From Burkholderiales bacterium (GTDB lineage: Bacteria; Pseudomonadota; Gammaproteobacteria; Burkholderiales; Burkholderiaceae_E): a DNA stretch of 64,000 bases. The notes below the pieces were generated by a model. That model did not search any database and was not told the DNA's origin. It worked only from the letters and a program-made list of their open reading frames with translations. Positions within the stretch are counted from its first letter, which is position 1. The number at the start of each line of letters is the position of its first letter. A program made the translations under genes and the position numbers. Positions 41,581 to 50,160 of the stretch are shown one piece after another. The stretch lies in NCBI GenBank assembly GCA_026399835.1, contig JAPLQE010000029.1, positions 1 to 64,000 on the forward strand. Direction: 5' to 3'.

Positions 41581-42420
41581 ATGACCATCGAGAAACGATC
41601 CATCAAGACGGCCGACGGCGTGCGCCTGAACGTCCTCGAAGCCGGCCGCGGCAAGCCGCTGGTGCTGATCCCCGGCTGGTCGCAGACCGCCGCGCAGTTC
41701 CGGCGCCAGCTCGAGGGCCTGTCGGACCGCTACCGCGTGATCGCGATCGACATGCGCGGCCACGGCGACTCGGACAAGCCGGCGTACGGCTACCGCATCC
41801 AGCGCCTGGCGCAGGACGTGCGGCAGGCGCTCGTCGCGATGGACCTGCAGGACGTGACGATCCTCGGGCACTCGATGGGCTGCTCGGTGCTGTGGTGCTA
41901 CTTCGACCTGTTCGGCGCGGAGCGCATCTCGAAGTTCGTGTTCTGCGACGAGCCGCCGATGCTCACCGCGGACCCGACCTGGACGGCGCAGCAGGCCGAG
42001 GACGCGGGGGCGATCTTCACGCCGGAGGCGGTGACGCAGACGATGAACGCATTGGCGGGCCCGGACGGCGTGGCGACGACCACCGGCTTCGTGGGCGGCA
42101 TGGTCACCTCGAAGATGCCCCCCGAGACGCTGCAGTGGATGATCGCGGAGAACCTGAAGCTGCCGCGCGCGCACGCGGCGACGCTGCTCTACAACCACTG
42201 CCACCAGGACTGGCGCGACGTGTTCGCGCGGATCGACGTGCCCAGCCTGTTCATCGGCGGGCGCGTGAGCCTGGTGCCGTGGAAGTCGGTGGCCTGGGCG
42301 GCCTCGCAGGTGAAGGGCGCGCGGCTGGAGATCTTCGAGGAGGCCGAGGGCGGGCAGCACTTCATGTTCGAGGAGAACCCGGCCAGGTTCAATCGCATCC
42401 TGGCCGAGTTCATCGGCTGA
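41581..42420 (+). CDS. Alpha/beta hydrolase
   Basis: A 279-residue hydrolase. The nucleophile elbow is GHSMGCS with S98; PGWSQT supplies an oxyanion-hole element and DMRGHGDSDKP is the usual second motif. A C-terminal GGQHFMFEENP carries the likely His. Non-haem chloroperoxidases and lactonases share this layout. AGGAGGAGAC lies 4 bases before the ATG. The gene is divergent from the PhyH gene across 206 bases. Confidence 0.88.
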   Translation: MTIEKRSIKTADGVRLNVLEAGRGKPLVLIPGWSQTAAQFRRQLEGLSDRYRVIAIDMRGHGDSDKPAYGYRIQRLAQDVRQALVAMDLQDVTILGHSMGCSVLWCYFDLFGAERISKFVFCDEPPMLTADPTWTAQQAEDAGAIFTPEAVTQTMNALAGPDGVATTTGFVGGMVTSKMPPETLQWMIAENLKLPRAHAATLLYNHCHQDWRDVFARIDVPSLFIGGRVSLVPWKSVAWAASQVKGARLEIFEEAEGGQHFMFEENPARFNRILAEFIG

Positions 42421-42441
42421 GGGCGCGGGGCCGGCGCGCGC

Positions 42442-43641
42442 TCAATCGAGCCGCGCCACCGCCTCCCTGACGCCCTCGATCGCCGCATCCACGGCCCCCG
42501 CCAGGTACCCCGGAAACGCCGGCGACCACTCGCTGCCGATCCCTGCGAGCCTGCCCGCCCAGGCCCCTTCATGCGCTGCCCTGGGCGGGGCCGCGGCATG
42601 CTGCCCGCCCGACTCGGCATCCTCCGCGGTGGCGGTGAACGGATCGAGCGCCCAGTCCTTCAGCACATCGGCGAGCGGCGTCGCCGCGCGCTCGCCGAAC
42701 AGCCGTGCGAGCTGCGCGCGGCAGTGGGTGCGCAGCACGTCCTCGGGCACTCCGCGGCGCACGGTGGCGGACACGCCCACGAAGCCGAACAGCGCGGCAG
42801 GGCCGCCGGGCACCGACGCATCGTGGATCTCGGCCATCGGCCCGCGGCCGCTTCGCGCGGCGCCGGACAGGCCCTCGCCTTGCCAGAACGGCGTGTCGTA
42901 GACGGCGACGTACTTCGCGTGCGGCGCCATCCAGGTCGGCGTGTCGCGCCAGCGGCGAGCCAGCTCGGGCGGCAGCGGCGGATCGAAGCCGATGCTGCGC
43001 TCGGCCAGGCGCGGGGGCAGCGCGAGCAGCACCTGCTCGGCGCGCCAGGTGCCGGCCTCGCCGGTCTCGCCGATCGCGCCGATCGCGCCGATCGCGCCGG
43101 TCCCGCCGGTCCCGCCGGTCCTGCCGGTCCTGCCGGCCACGGACTCGACCTCGAGCACCACCTGGCCGTCGACCCGCCGGATGCGGCGCACCGCCTCGCC
43201 GGTCCGCACGCACCCCGGCTCGAGGCGTGCGGACAGCGCGGCCACCAGCGACGCCATGCCGCCCGCCAGGCGCACGCTGCCGGCCCCGTCGGGCTGGGCG
43301 CGCACGCGCACGGGCGCCTGGGTGCCGGCGCGCTCGACCATCACGTCACCGTCCTCGAACTGCGCGACGCGGGGCAGGCCGAGCGCATCGACGAATTGAT
43401 CGAGCTGCGGCTGCGCGGCGGGCCAGAACCAGGACGGGCCGAGGTCGAACCGGTCGGTCGCGACACGCGTCGGGTCCGCGAGGGCGCCGTCGGCGCCGGC
43501 GGTGAGGATGCGGCCGCCGAGCCGCTCGCGTGCCTCGAAGAGCACGACCTCGCGCACGCCCTGCTGCTGCAGGAGCACGGCGGCGAGCAGTCCGCCGAGG
43601 CCGCCGCCGACGATGGCGATGCGGGCGGACGGGCCGGTCAT
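42442..43641 (-). CDS. FAD-dependent amine oxidase with collagen-like insert
   Basis: A 399-residue flavin amine oxidase. The dinucleotide fold is IAIVGGGLGGLLAAVL, followed by EARERLGGRIL. The C-terminus has LAGIGSEWSPAFPGYLAGAVDAAIEG, which covers the FAD. In the middle, nine G-X-Y triplets (GRT, GGT, GAI, GET) come from a 9-bp tandem repeat and would form a flexible loop. I chose the ATG at 43641, where the FAD fold begins. Substrate unknown. Confidence 0.85.
   Translation of the reverse strand: MTGPSARIAIVGGGLGGLLAAVLLQQQGVREVVLFEARERLGGRILTAGADGALADPTRVATDRFDLGPSWFWPAAQPQLDQFVDALGLPRVAQFEDGDVMVERAGTQAPVRVRAQPDGAGSVRLAGGMASLVAALSARLEPGCVRTGEAVRRIRRVDGQVVLEVESVAGRTGRTGGTGGTGAIGAIGAIGETGEAGTWRAEQVLLALPPRLAERSIGFDPPLPPELARRWRDTPTWMAPHAKYVAVYDTPFWQGEGLSGAARSGRGPMAEIHDASVPGGPAALFGFVGVSATVRRGVPEDVLRTHCRAQLARLFGERAATPLADVLKDWALDPFTATAEDAESGGQHAAAPPRAAHEGAWAGRLAGIGSEWSPAFPGYLAGAVDAAIEGVREAVARLD
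43054..43134 (-). repeat. Nine-unit 9-bp tandem repeat inside the amine oxidase gene
   Basis: Nine contiguous 9-base units of the form GGTCCCGCC, GATCGCGCC or GGTCCTGCC. Neighbouring units are identical in blocks (three, two and two), as expected from slippage. Length changes keep the frame. Confidence 0.85.
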
Positions 43642-43677
43642 GCGGGCGCCGAGGGGAAGCGATCCGGATTCACGAGC

Positions 43678-43815
43678 ATGCCGGACGATACCGCGGTCGA
43701 GATCCGGCGCAGCGGGACCGGGGACGCCCCGCAGGCCGGGGAACGCCTCAAGGCGCTCGGCTCGTCGCTGAACGCGGCGCTGCGCAAGGTGCCCGCGAAG
43801 GACGCGCGGGGCTGA
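43678..43815 (+). CDS. Possible small protein of 45 residues
   Basis: A short frame starting MPDDTAVEIRRSGTGD and ending ALRKVPAKDARG, with an amphipathic C-terminal stretch. It fills the gap between the amine oxidase and HiPIP genes. I do not recognise it, and no clear ribosome-binding site is present. It may be a chance frame. Confidence 0.25.
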   Translation: MPDDTAVEIRRSGTGDAPQAGERLKALGSSLNAALRKVPAKDARG

Positions 43816-43870
43816 GTCGGGTGGGATGTGCGGCCGGACACGCTCCGGCCGCACGGGTCTGCAGACGGCC

Positions 43871-44179
43871 TCAGGCCGCCTTCTTCGCCCAGGCCGTGCA
43901 CCAGCCCTTGCCGGCCACCTGCTTGCCCGCGAAGAGCGGACATCCGCCCCACGGATCGGTCGGCTTGCCCTGGTACAGCGCGCAGTTGGTGCAGACCTGG
44001 CCGGCGGCGTACTTGGGGTACTTCTTGGCATCGACCTTGGTGGCGTCGGCGGCGTAGCCGAGGGCCACGGCCTGGGGATCCTTCTCGTCGAGCTTCGCCT
44101 GGGCGCTGGCTGCGCCGGTGGCGAGGGCCGCGCCGCCGGCGGCCACGGTCATCATGAAGACGCGTCGGGTGCTGTGCAT
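43871..44179 (-). CDS. High-potential iron-sulfur protein (HiPIP)
   Basis: A 102-residue periplasmic electron carrier. A Tat-type leader (STRRVFMMTVAAGGAALATG) is followed by the mature domain with four cysteines, C63-x-x-C66, C80 and C94 (VCTNCALYQ, GGCPLF, GWCTAW), which bind a 4Fe-4S cluster. HiPIPs carry electrons in photosynthetic or aerobic chains of proteobacteria. The ATG is 1 base after a CC run; the leader is short. It appears monocistronic. Confidence 0.92.
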   Translation of the reverse strand: MHSTRRVFMMTVAAGGAALATGAASAQAKLDEKDPQAVALGYAADATKVDAKKYPKYAAGQVCTNCALYQGKPTDPWGGCPLFAGKQVAGKGWCTAWAKKAA

Positions 44180-44266
44180 GGAAACCTCTCGTGCTGCGGT
44201 GGGCCGGTCGTTGGGAGACGCGTCGGGTGGCCCGTGGGACCGACGCGCCTTGGATCTCTGGACGGG

Positions 44267-45310
44267 CTAGGCGCGGGCGGCCTCGCGGTGCCACGCGACG
44301 AGGCGGTCGGCGAGCGCGCGGCCGGAGCGCCAGGCGCCCTCGACACCGGCGCCGCCGAGCGCGTCGCCGCAGGCGCCGAGGCCCACGTCGGCGTCCCAGT
44401 CGCACAGTCCGGTCACGGCGGCGTCGGCGGGCGCGTGGGCGTAGCGCCAGCGGTGGGCGCTCGCGTGATGCCAGGCGAGCGGCTGGCCGACGTGCTGTGC
44501 GAGGGCGTCCTGCAGGCGGGCCTGGACCTCGGCGGCCGGGTCCTCGAGGTGGGTGCGGCTCCAAGCGTCGCTGGCATGCACGACCCAGTGGGCGCGGCCG
44601 GGCACGCGGCTGCGGCCGGGGCGCGCGTCACTGCGCACGATCAGGCCGATGGGCCCGGTGCTCGGCCGGGCGAGGTCCCAGGCCGGCAGGGGGGCGGGCG
44701 CATCGGTGACGGCCATCAGGGTCCAGCACGGCCCCATCGCGACGGCCCGCGCGCGCTCGGCCCAGTCGGGGCGGTGCAGCGCCAGCAGCACGGCCGCCTG
44801 GGGCGGCGGGATGGCGACGACGACACTGTCCACGCCGTGCGCCACCGCGTCGCCGCTGGCCTCCAGCACCCAGCCGCCGGGCTCGTGCCGCAGCGTGTCC
44901 ACCATGCAGCCGGTCAGCAGCGGCAGGTCGGCGAGCAGTGCACGGCACAGTGCGGGCGTGTCGGGAGTTGGCACCCACTGCGGCGCTTTGTCCCTGTCCA
45001 GGCGGCCATCCCGGTCGACGACCGGCGCCCATCGGGCCAGAAGACCGTCGCGCTCGGCCGCCTCGACGAAGCCCAGGAAGGCCTCGGAGCGGGCCTCGAA
45101 GGCGGGCGCGCCATGGTCGAAGCGCGCGGGGTTCGGGCTGCCGTCGGGACCGGTCCACTCGGCGCGGCGGCTCGCCATGCGTCCGCCCACGCCGCGCGAC
45201 TTGTCGAAGACCTGCACCGCGAAGCCGGCGTCGGCGAGCGCGCGGGCGCAGGCGGCCCCGGCGAGGCCGGCGCCGACGATGGCCACGCTCGGGCGCGGTG
45301 CGGCGCTCAC
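44267..45310 (-). CDS. Renalase-like FAD-dependent oxidoreductase
   Basis: A 347-residue NAD(P)/FAD protein. VAIVGAGLAGAACARAL is the dinucleotide fold, FDKSRGVGGRMASRR the second FAD motif, and LCDWDADVGLGACGDAL and VEGAWRSGRALADRL close the FAD site. This is the renalase-like group often found beside LitR-type regulators and photolyase genes. It is divergent from the MerR regulator; the 160 bases between contain repeated GACTC motifs. Confidence 0.85.
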   Translation of the reverse strand: MSAAPRPSVAIVGAGLAGAACARALADAGFAVQVFDKSRGVGGRMASRRAEWTGPDGSPNPARFDHGAPAFEARSEAFLGFVEAAERDGLLARWAPVVDRDGRLDRDKAPQWVPTPDTPALCRALLADLPLLTGCMVDTLRHEPGGWVLEASGDAVAHGVDSVVVAIPPPQAAVLLALHRPDWAERARAVAMGPCWTLMAVTDAPAPLPAWDLARPSTGPIGLIVRSDARPGRSRVPGRAHWVVHASDAWSRTHLEDPAAEVQARLQDALAQHVGQPLAWHHASAHRWRYAHAPADAAVTGLCDWDADVGLGACGDALGGAGVEGAWRSGRALADRLVAWHREAARA

Positions 45311-45388
45311 GCGGCGCGCTCCGGTCGGGCAGCGGGCCGGGCATGCGCGCTGCTGAGGTGAATGACGTCCATCCAGCCATGGTAGGTC

Positions 45389-45461
45389 GATCCGACTCAG
45401 TCACGACTCCGAAGGGGCATTCTGGTCATTGCAGGGCTATGATCCGACTCGGTCTCGACTC
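45389..45461. promoter_or_regulatory. Paired 21-bp direct repeats in the divergent MerR/FAD promoter region
   Basis: Bases 45389-45409 and 45441-45461 match at 19 of 21 positions, each with GATCCGACTC and a second CGACTC. Their starts are 52 bases apart, close to five helical turns. The second copy lies just before the MerR ATG. They probably bind the regulator and control both directions. Confidence 0.5.
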
Positions 45462-45470
45462 ACCCCGCCG

Positions 45471-46571
45471 ATGACACCCGACCCCGACGCCCCTGCGGAC
45501 GACGCCCTGCAGCCCGTGTTCCGCAGCGCCGCGGTCGCGCGGCGGGCGGGCATGCCGGTCGCGACGCTGCGGATCTGGGAGCAGCGGCACCAGGCGGTGC
45601 GGCCGGCCACGGCGCCCTCGGGGCATCGGCTGTATTCGGCGGCGGACGTGGGCCGGGTGCTGCTGCTGCGGCGGCTGACCGCCGAGGGCCATGCGATCGG
45701 CTCGATCGCGGGGCTGGAGACGGCGCAGCTGCGGCGGCTCGCGCTGTCGGTGCCCACGTCGACGGCGGCGGACGCATCGCCCCCCGGGCGCCCCGCCGGA
45801 CCGCTGCGCCTGGTCGTCATCGGACACGCCTTGGCCGCGCGCCTGCAGCGCCCGGCCGTCGCCCGTCGGCTGGCCGCAGCCGCGCGCGTCGTCGCCGTGT
45901 TCGACACGCCCGAGGCGGCGGCGGCCGGCGCAGCCGATGCGCTCGGCGACGGTCTGGATGCGCCGGACGATGTCACGCCGCTCGACGGCATCGACCTGCT
46001 GCTCTGGCAGGTGCCCGGCCTGCCGGCCCGCGTGCCGCCGACGCTGGTGGCCGCGGGCGCGGCGTGGCGGGCGCGGCGCACGGTGGTGGTCCATCGCTTC
46101 GCCGGCGCGTCGGCGCGACGGGCCTTCGAGGACGAGGGCGCGCGCGTGCTGCGCGAGCCGCTCGACGACGAGGCGCTGGGTGCCTGGCTCGCGACACACG
46201 AGGCGCGGCCCGACGCGCGGCCCGAGGAGACGCGCGCTCCGGCCACACCGCCCGATGTCCGCGTGCCGGCTGCGGACGCGGTGCCGCCGCGCCGCTACGA
46301 CGACGCCACGCTCACCGCGATCGCCGCCCTCCCCTCGAGCGTGGCCTGCGAGTGCCCGCGCCACGTCGCCGAGCTGCTGATGCAGCTCGCGGGCTTCGAG
46401 GCCTACAGTGCGGCCTGCGCGTCGCGCGGGACGGCCGACGTGGCGCTGCACACGCACCTGCACCAGGCGGCGGGCCAGGCGCGCGCGCTGTTCGAATCGG
46501 CGCTGGAACGCGTGGCACGACACGAGGGACTGTCCCTCCCCCACCTGATCGAACCGACGGAGACCCCATGA
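45471..46571 (+). CDS. MerR-family regulator, LitR/CarH-like without a B12 motif
   Basis: A 366-residue regulator. The winged helix (about 20-85) contains RRAGMPVATLRIWEQRHQAV and GHRLYSAADVGRVLLLRRLT. The middle resembles the B12-binding region of LitR/CarH, but the expected D/E-x-H-x-x-G cobalamin motif is not visible. The C-terminus has CECPRHVAELLMQL. It may therefore sense something other than light through B12. I chose the ATG at 45471, 14 codons after an earlier possible start. It overlaps the SOUL gene by ATGA. Confidence 0.8.
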   Translation: MTPDPDAPADDALQPVFRSAAVARRAGMPVATLRIWEQRHQAVRPATAPSGHRLYSAADVGRVLLLRRLTAEGHAIGSIAGLETAQLRRLALSVPTSTAADASPPGRPAGPLRLVVIGHALAARLQRPAVARRLAAAARVVAVFDTPEAAAAGAADALGDGLDAPDDVTPLDGIDLLLWQVPGLPARVPPTLVAAGAAWRARRTVVVHRFAGASARRAFEDEGARVLREPLDDEALGAWLATHEARPDARPEETRAPATPPDVRVPAADAVPPRRYDDATLTAIAALPSSVACECPRHVAELLMQLAGFEAYSAACASRGTADVALHTHLHQAAGQARALFESALERVARHEGLSLPHLIEPTETP

Positions 46572-47197
46572 TGTGGACACGCCTGATCGCCCTGCTGCTG
46601 CTCGCCTGCGCGCATGCTCCGTCGATGGCCATCGAGGAACCGGGCTACGAGGTGCTGCGCCGGCTCGACGCTGCGGACGTCGAGCTGCGCCGGTACGCGC
46701 CTTACGTGGTCGCGCAGGTGCGCGTCGACGGACCGTCGGACCGCGCTGACAGCGAGGGCTTTCGCGCGCTCGCCGGCTACATCTTCGGCAGGAACAAGGG
46801 CGAGCGGAAACTGGAGATGACCGCGCCGGTGACGCGCGCCGCCGAGCCGGTGAAGCTCGAGATGACCGCGCCGGTCACGCGCAGTGCCGAGGCCTCGGGC
46901 TTCGTCGTGCAGTTCGTGCTGCCCCGCGGCGTGACGCTCGCGACGGCGCCCGAGCCGATCGATCCGCGCGTGCAGCTGCGCGAGGTGCCGGCGAGCGTCG
47001 TCGCGGTGATCCGCTATTCGGGCTTCTGGTCGCAGGCGAACTACGACGAGCATCTGGAGCGGCTGCAGGCGGCACTGCGCGACGCGAAGATCGGCTGGAC
47101 CGGGGAGCCGACGCTGTCGCGGTACAACGGGCCGATGACGCCGTGGTTCCTGCGCAGGAACGAGATCTGGCTGGGGGTGGAGGGGGCGGGGCGCTGA
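46568..47197 (+). CDS. SOUL-family haem-binding protein
   Basis: A 209-residue protein with a signal peptide (RLIALLLLACAHAPSMA) and a SOUL domain: YEVLRRLDAADVELRRYAPYVVAQV, GYIFGRNKG, and a doubled KLEMTAPVTR unit near 78-105. It ends GPMTPWFLRRNEIWL. SOUL proteins bind haem or tetrapyrroles. It is translated with the MerR regulator (4-base overlap), which links tetrapyrrole handling to the flavoprotein on the other side. Confidence 0.87.
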   Translation: MMWTRLIALLLLACAHAPSMAIEEPGYEVLRRLDAADVELRRYAPYVVAQVRVDGPSDRADSEGFRALAGYIFGRNKGERKLEMTAPVTRAAEPVKLEMTAPVTRSAEASGFVVQFVLPRGVTLATAPEPIDPRVQLREVPASVVAVIRYSGFWSQANYDEHLERLQAALRDAKIGWTGEPTLSRYNGPMTPWFLRRNEIWLGVEGAGR

Positions 47198-47314
47198 AGC
47201 ACGTTACGGCGCCCCCTTTCCCGACGGGCCTCGAAGGCCCCACGCGTTGCGTGAAGCCGGCGCCCATGCCAGACTCGACCGACGTCATCACATCCGTCAT
47301 CACGCGGGCTACCC

Positions 47315-47542
47315 ATGATCGAGCTCAAGGTTCGCCGGTTCGGAAACTCGCTGGGCGTCGTCCTGCCCAAGGAAGTGACGAATCGGCTGCGCACCGCTGA
47401 CGGACAGCCGCTCTATCTCACTGAAGCCCCCGACGGCAGCTATCGGCTGACGCCGTACGACCCGAGCTTCGAAGCCAAGATGTCCAAGGTCGAGGACATC
47501 GCCGCGCGCTACCGCAACACGCTCCAAGTCCTCGCGAAGTGA
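47315..47542 (+). CDS. MazE/AbrB-type antitoxin paired with Doc
   Basis: A 75-residue antitoxin: MIELKVRRFGNSLGVVLPKEV is a classic MazE start, followed by GQPLYLTEAPDGSYRLTPYDP. The tail is helical (SFEAKMSKVEDIAARYRNTL). Doc is usually paired with Phd, so this is a mixed module. The Doc start overlaps its end by GTGA. Confidence 0.85.
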   Translation: MIELKVRRFGNSLGVVLPKEVTNRLRTADGQPLYLTEAPDGSYRLTPYDPSFEAKMSKVEDIAARYRNTLQVLAK

Positions 47543-47943
47543 GCGGGCAGGACCCGATCTGGATCGACGAACGCGACGCGCTGGCGATCCACGAACGTCT
47601 GCTCGCGCTGCATGGGGGTCCGCCCGGGCTGCGCGACGCCTCGCTGCTCGAATCCGCCTTGGCGCGCCCTCGGCAACTGCGGGCCTACATCGAGGGAACG
47701 GGCGTCATCGAGATGGCGGCGGCGTACACGGTCGGCATCGTTCGAAACCATCCGTTCGTGGACGGCAACAAGCGAACCGGGTTCGTCATCGGCGTGCTCT
47801 TTCTCGAGCTGAACGGGTTCGTCTTCGGAGCGACCGAAGCCGACGCTGCGCACGCGGTGATCGCGCTCGCGGCGGGCGAACTCGACGAGTCGGGCTATGC
47901 GGCCTTCGTCCGCGACAGCAGCATCGCGCGCACCGAAGGCTGA
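47539..47943 (+). CDS. doc: Doc (death on curing) toxin, Fic fold
   Basis: A 134-residue Doc-type toxin: IHERLLALHGGPPGLRD, and the catalytic HPFVDGNKRTGF starting at H71. The Lys in place of Gly/Arg is the Doc variant that phosphorylates EF-Tu instead of adding AMP. The GTG start overlaps the antitoxin by 4 bases. It ends 14 bases from the convergent nitroreductase. Confidence 0.88.
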   Translation: MSGQDPIWIDERDALAIHERLLALHGGPPGLRDASLLESALARPRQLRAYIEGTGVIEMAAAYTVGIVRNHPFVDGNKRTGFVIGVLFLELNGFVFGATEADAAHAVIALAAGELDESGYAAFVRDSSIARTEG

Positions 47944-47957
47944 GTGAATCCGCCCCC

Positions 47958-48908
47958 TCAAGCCACTACCGCCTCCACCCCCCTCCTCAACGACCTCGGC
48001 ATCGCCGCCCCCCGCCCGAACCGGACCACGAGGTCCGGCCGCTCGCCCGCGAAGCCCACCGTCTCCGCGAACGGCAGCCTCAGCCCCGCCACCTCCACCG
48101 GCTGGTTCAGGAACGCGTTGCGGATCCCGAGTGCCGTGGCCTGCAGCGCGAAGCGCTCGTAGCAGCGTCCGACCTCGACCCAGTTCGCCTTGTCGGCGGT
48201 CAGGCCGACGAAGACCGCGATGCCTGCGGAACTGCGCACCTGGCGGGCGTACCGGTCGTTCTCGCCCTTGGGCGTGAGCAGCCACCGGAACGCGCGCCGG
48301 CCGATCCAGGACGGGATGTTCGGGCTGCCCGCGGTCGCGCTGTACAGGCCGTCGTGGGTCCGCACGGCTTCGGCGCCGTTGAAGCGGACCCAGGACTTCA
48401 GCTCGGCGACGAAGGCGGGGTCGGCGAGCTGGGCGGTGTTGCCCTGGATCACGTAGTCGAGGGTCCGCTCCATGGCCGGGCGATCGGTCAGCAGCAGCAG
48501 GCGCACGGTGCCGGAGCTGCCGGCCCGCTGCAGCAGCGACAGCGACAGGGCGGACAGGGGCTTGCCGTCGTAGTCGCCGCGGGTGCACTGGCGATCGGGG
48601 ATGGCGGTGTAGAGGTTGGAGCTGCGGGCAGGGGTGGGCTCGAGGCTCACGCGGATGGCGTCGGTGGCGGGGTCGAGCGCGAAGGTCCAGCACTGGGTGT
48701 TGTGGCTGGACGGAGCGAGGGTGGCGCTGCGGACGAGCTCGCGGGCGAGCGGCTCGCCCACGAGGTCGGTCGTGGCGCCGACCTGCCAGGTGCGGGCGGC
48801 GGTGGTGAAGTAGCTGTCGGCGGCGGGCTCGGTGGAGCACGCGCCCAGCGCCAGCGGGCCGGCCACGAGGCCGGGCAGGGACGCGGCGAACTGTCTGCGG
48901 GTGGTCAT
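47958..48908 (-). CDS. Acg-like nitroreductase-fold protein, exported
   Basis: A 316-residue protein. The leader MTTRRQFAASLPGLVAGPLALGACS has twin Arg and a lipobox-like end. The rest has a split nitroreductase fold (SATLAPSSHNTQCWTF, GLTADKANWVEVGRCYERFALQATALGIRNAF) as in Mycobacterium Acg and related exported proteins. Such proteins may store or shield flavin. I chose the ATG at 48908, which gives the leader. Confidence 0.8.
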   Translation of the reverse strand: MTTRRQFAASLPGLVAGPLALGACSTEPAADSYFTTAARTWQVGATTDLVGEPLARELVRSATLAPSSHNTQCWTFALDPATDAIRVSLEPTPARSSNLYTAIPDRQCTRGDYDGKPLSALSLSLLQRAGSSGTVRLLLLTDRPAMERTLDYVIQGNTAQLADPAFVAELKSWVRFNGAEAVRTHDGLYSATAGSPNIPSWIGRRAFRWLLTPKGENDRYARQVRSSAGIAVFVGLTADKANWVEVGRCYERFALQATALGIRNAFLNQPVEVAGLRLPFAETVGFAGERPDLVVRFGRGAAMPRSLRRGVEAVVA

Positions 48909-49067
48909 GCGGCGGGGCCAGGTGAAGACGCAGCCGTGGTGTGCCCGCGGAAGACGCCGTGCAACCGTTCGATCGTGAACGGGCGCGTCATGGCCCCATC
49001 GTCGGCGACGGGGCACCCCCGGGTCTGTGCGGTGGCGGTGGCGGACGCAGCGCGGTACCGACCTCGG

Positions 49068-50027
49068 TCAGCGCAGTGCCGCTTCCTCGCGCAGCAGCTC
49101 GACGTGCGCCTGCCCGATCACCTCGACCATGTCCCGCACCGCCGGCGGCAGCACCCGTCCGCGCAGCCGCACGATGCTCCACGCGGTGCGCATCCAGTCG
49201 GCCTGCAGGATCGGCACGAGCTGCGCGGTGCGCAGCTCGGCCCGGACCATTCCGAGCGAGGCGAAGGTGAAGGCATCGGTGGTGGCCACGATCCGTGCGG
49301 CCATCCCCACGGACGAGCATTCGATGGCCGGAAAGGGCGGCATGGCCGCGCTGCCTCGGGCTGCCAGGATCGGCTTGAGCACCCGGGGCGGCAGCATCAC
49401 CACCTGGACATACGGAAACGCCAGCAGCTCGGCGAGGGTCGGACGGGCCCCGCGGGTCAGCGGGTGGCCCCGGCGCACGACGGCATGGCCCGGGACCGGC
49501 TCGAGCGCGGCGATCTCCTCCACCGCCTCGTCGTCGGCGAGCACGCTGCTCTCGCCGACCGCGAGGTCCAGGGTGCGCGATCGCAGCAGGCGCGGCATCG
49601 CGACCGGCACCTCCTGGCGCAGCCTCAGCCGGATGCCGGGATGGGTCGCCGCGAAGCGGGGCGCGCAGGCGGGCGCGAGCAGCTCGGCCGCGTACGCGCC
49701 GAATCCCACCGAGATCTCGCCGGCGACGAGCCCCTTGGCCTGCGCGACCTCGCGCTCCAGGTCGACCGCGCCGGCGAGCATCTGCGCCGCGTGCTCGAGG
49801 AAGACGCGGCCGAAGTCGGTCGGCGCGTGACCCGAGCGGCGACGGTCGAACAGCGGCAGGCCGACCCGCGTCTCCAGCTCCTTGATGCCGCGGCTGAGCG
49901 AGGGCTGCGAGACGTCCAGCGCCTCGGCGGCGCGGCTGAAGCTGCGGTGCTCGGCCAGCGCCAGGGCCTGACGCAGGAGTCTGAGGTCGAACTGCACGGC
50001 AGGGCGTCTCCGGGGCGGACTCATCAT
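49068..50027 (-). CDS. LysR-family regulator
   Basis: A 319-residue LysR protein. HTH about 18-75 (LALAEHRSFSRAAEALDVSQPSLSRGIKELE), then the effector domain (GEISVGFGAYAAELLAP). It is divergent from the DUF1254 gene at 50161 and likely controls it. Start codons at 50027 and 50024 are both possible. The effector is unknown. Confidence 0.86.
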   Translation of the reverse strand: MMSPPRRRPAVQFDLRLLRQALALAEHRSFSRAAEALDVSQPSLSRGIKELETRVGLPLFDRRRSGHAPTDFGRVFLEHAAQMLAGAVDLEREVAQAKGLVAGEISVGFGAYAAELLAPACAPRFAATHPGIRLRLRQEVPVAMPRLLRSRTLDLAVGESSVLADDEAVEEIAALEPVPGHAVVRRGHPLTRGARPTLAELLAFPYVQVVMLPPRVLKPILAARGSAAMPPFPAIECSSVGMAARIVATTDAFTFASLGMVRAELRTAQLVPILQADWMRTAWSIVRLRGRVLPPAVRDMVEVIGQAHVELLREEAALR

Positions 50028-50042
50028 GCGAAAACTGCATGC

Positions 50043-50069
50043 AGAGCATAACGGACATGAGATTGCTCT
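50043..50069. promoter_or_regulatory. Candidate LysR binding site
   Basis: AGAGCA (50043-50048) and TGCTCT (50064-50069) are inverted arms 15 bases apart in the divergent region between lysR and the DUF1254 gene. Position fits a LysR site; the motif is weak. Confidence 0.35.
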
Positions 50070-50160
50070 ATGCGGAACGCCGACGCATGCTCCGGAGGCT
50101 GCCGCGTTCGCCCCCTTGCGGGCGCGGAGCGCCTCCGTCCCCCGACCGACCGCACCCCTC

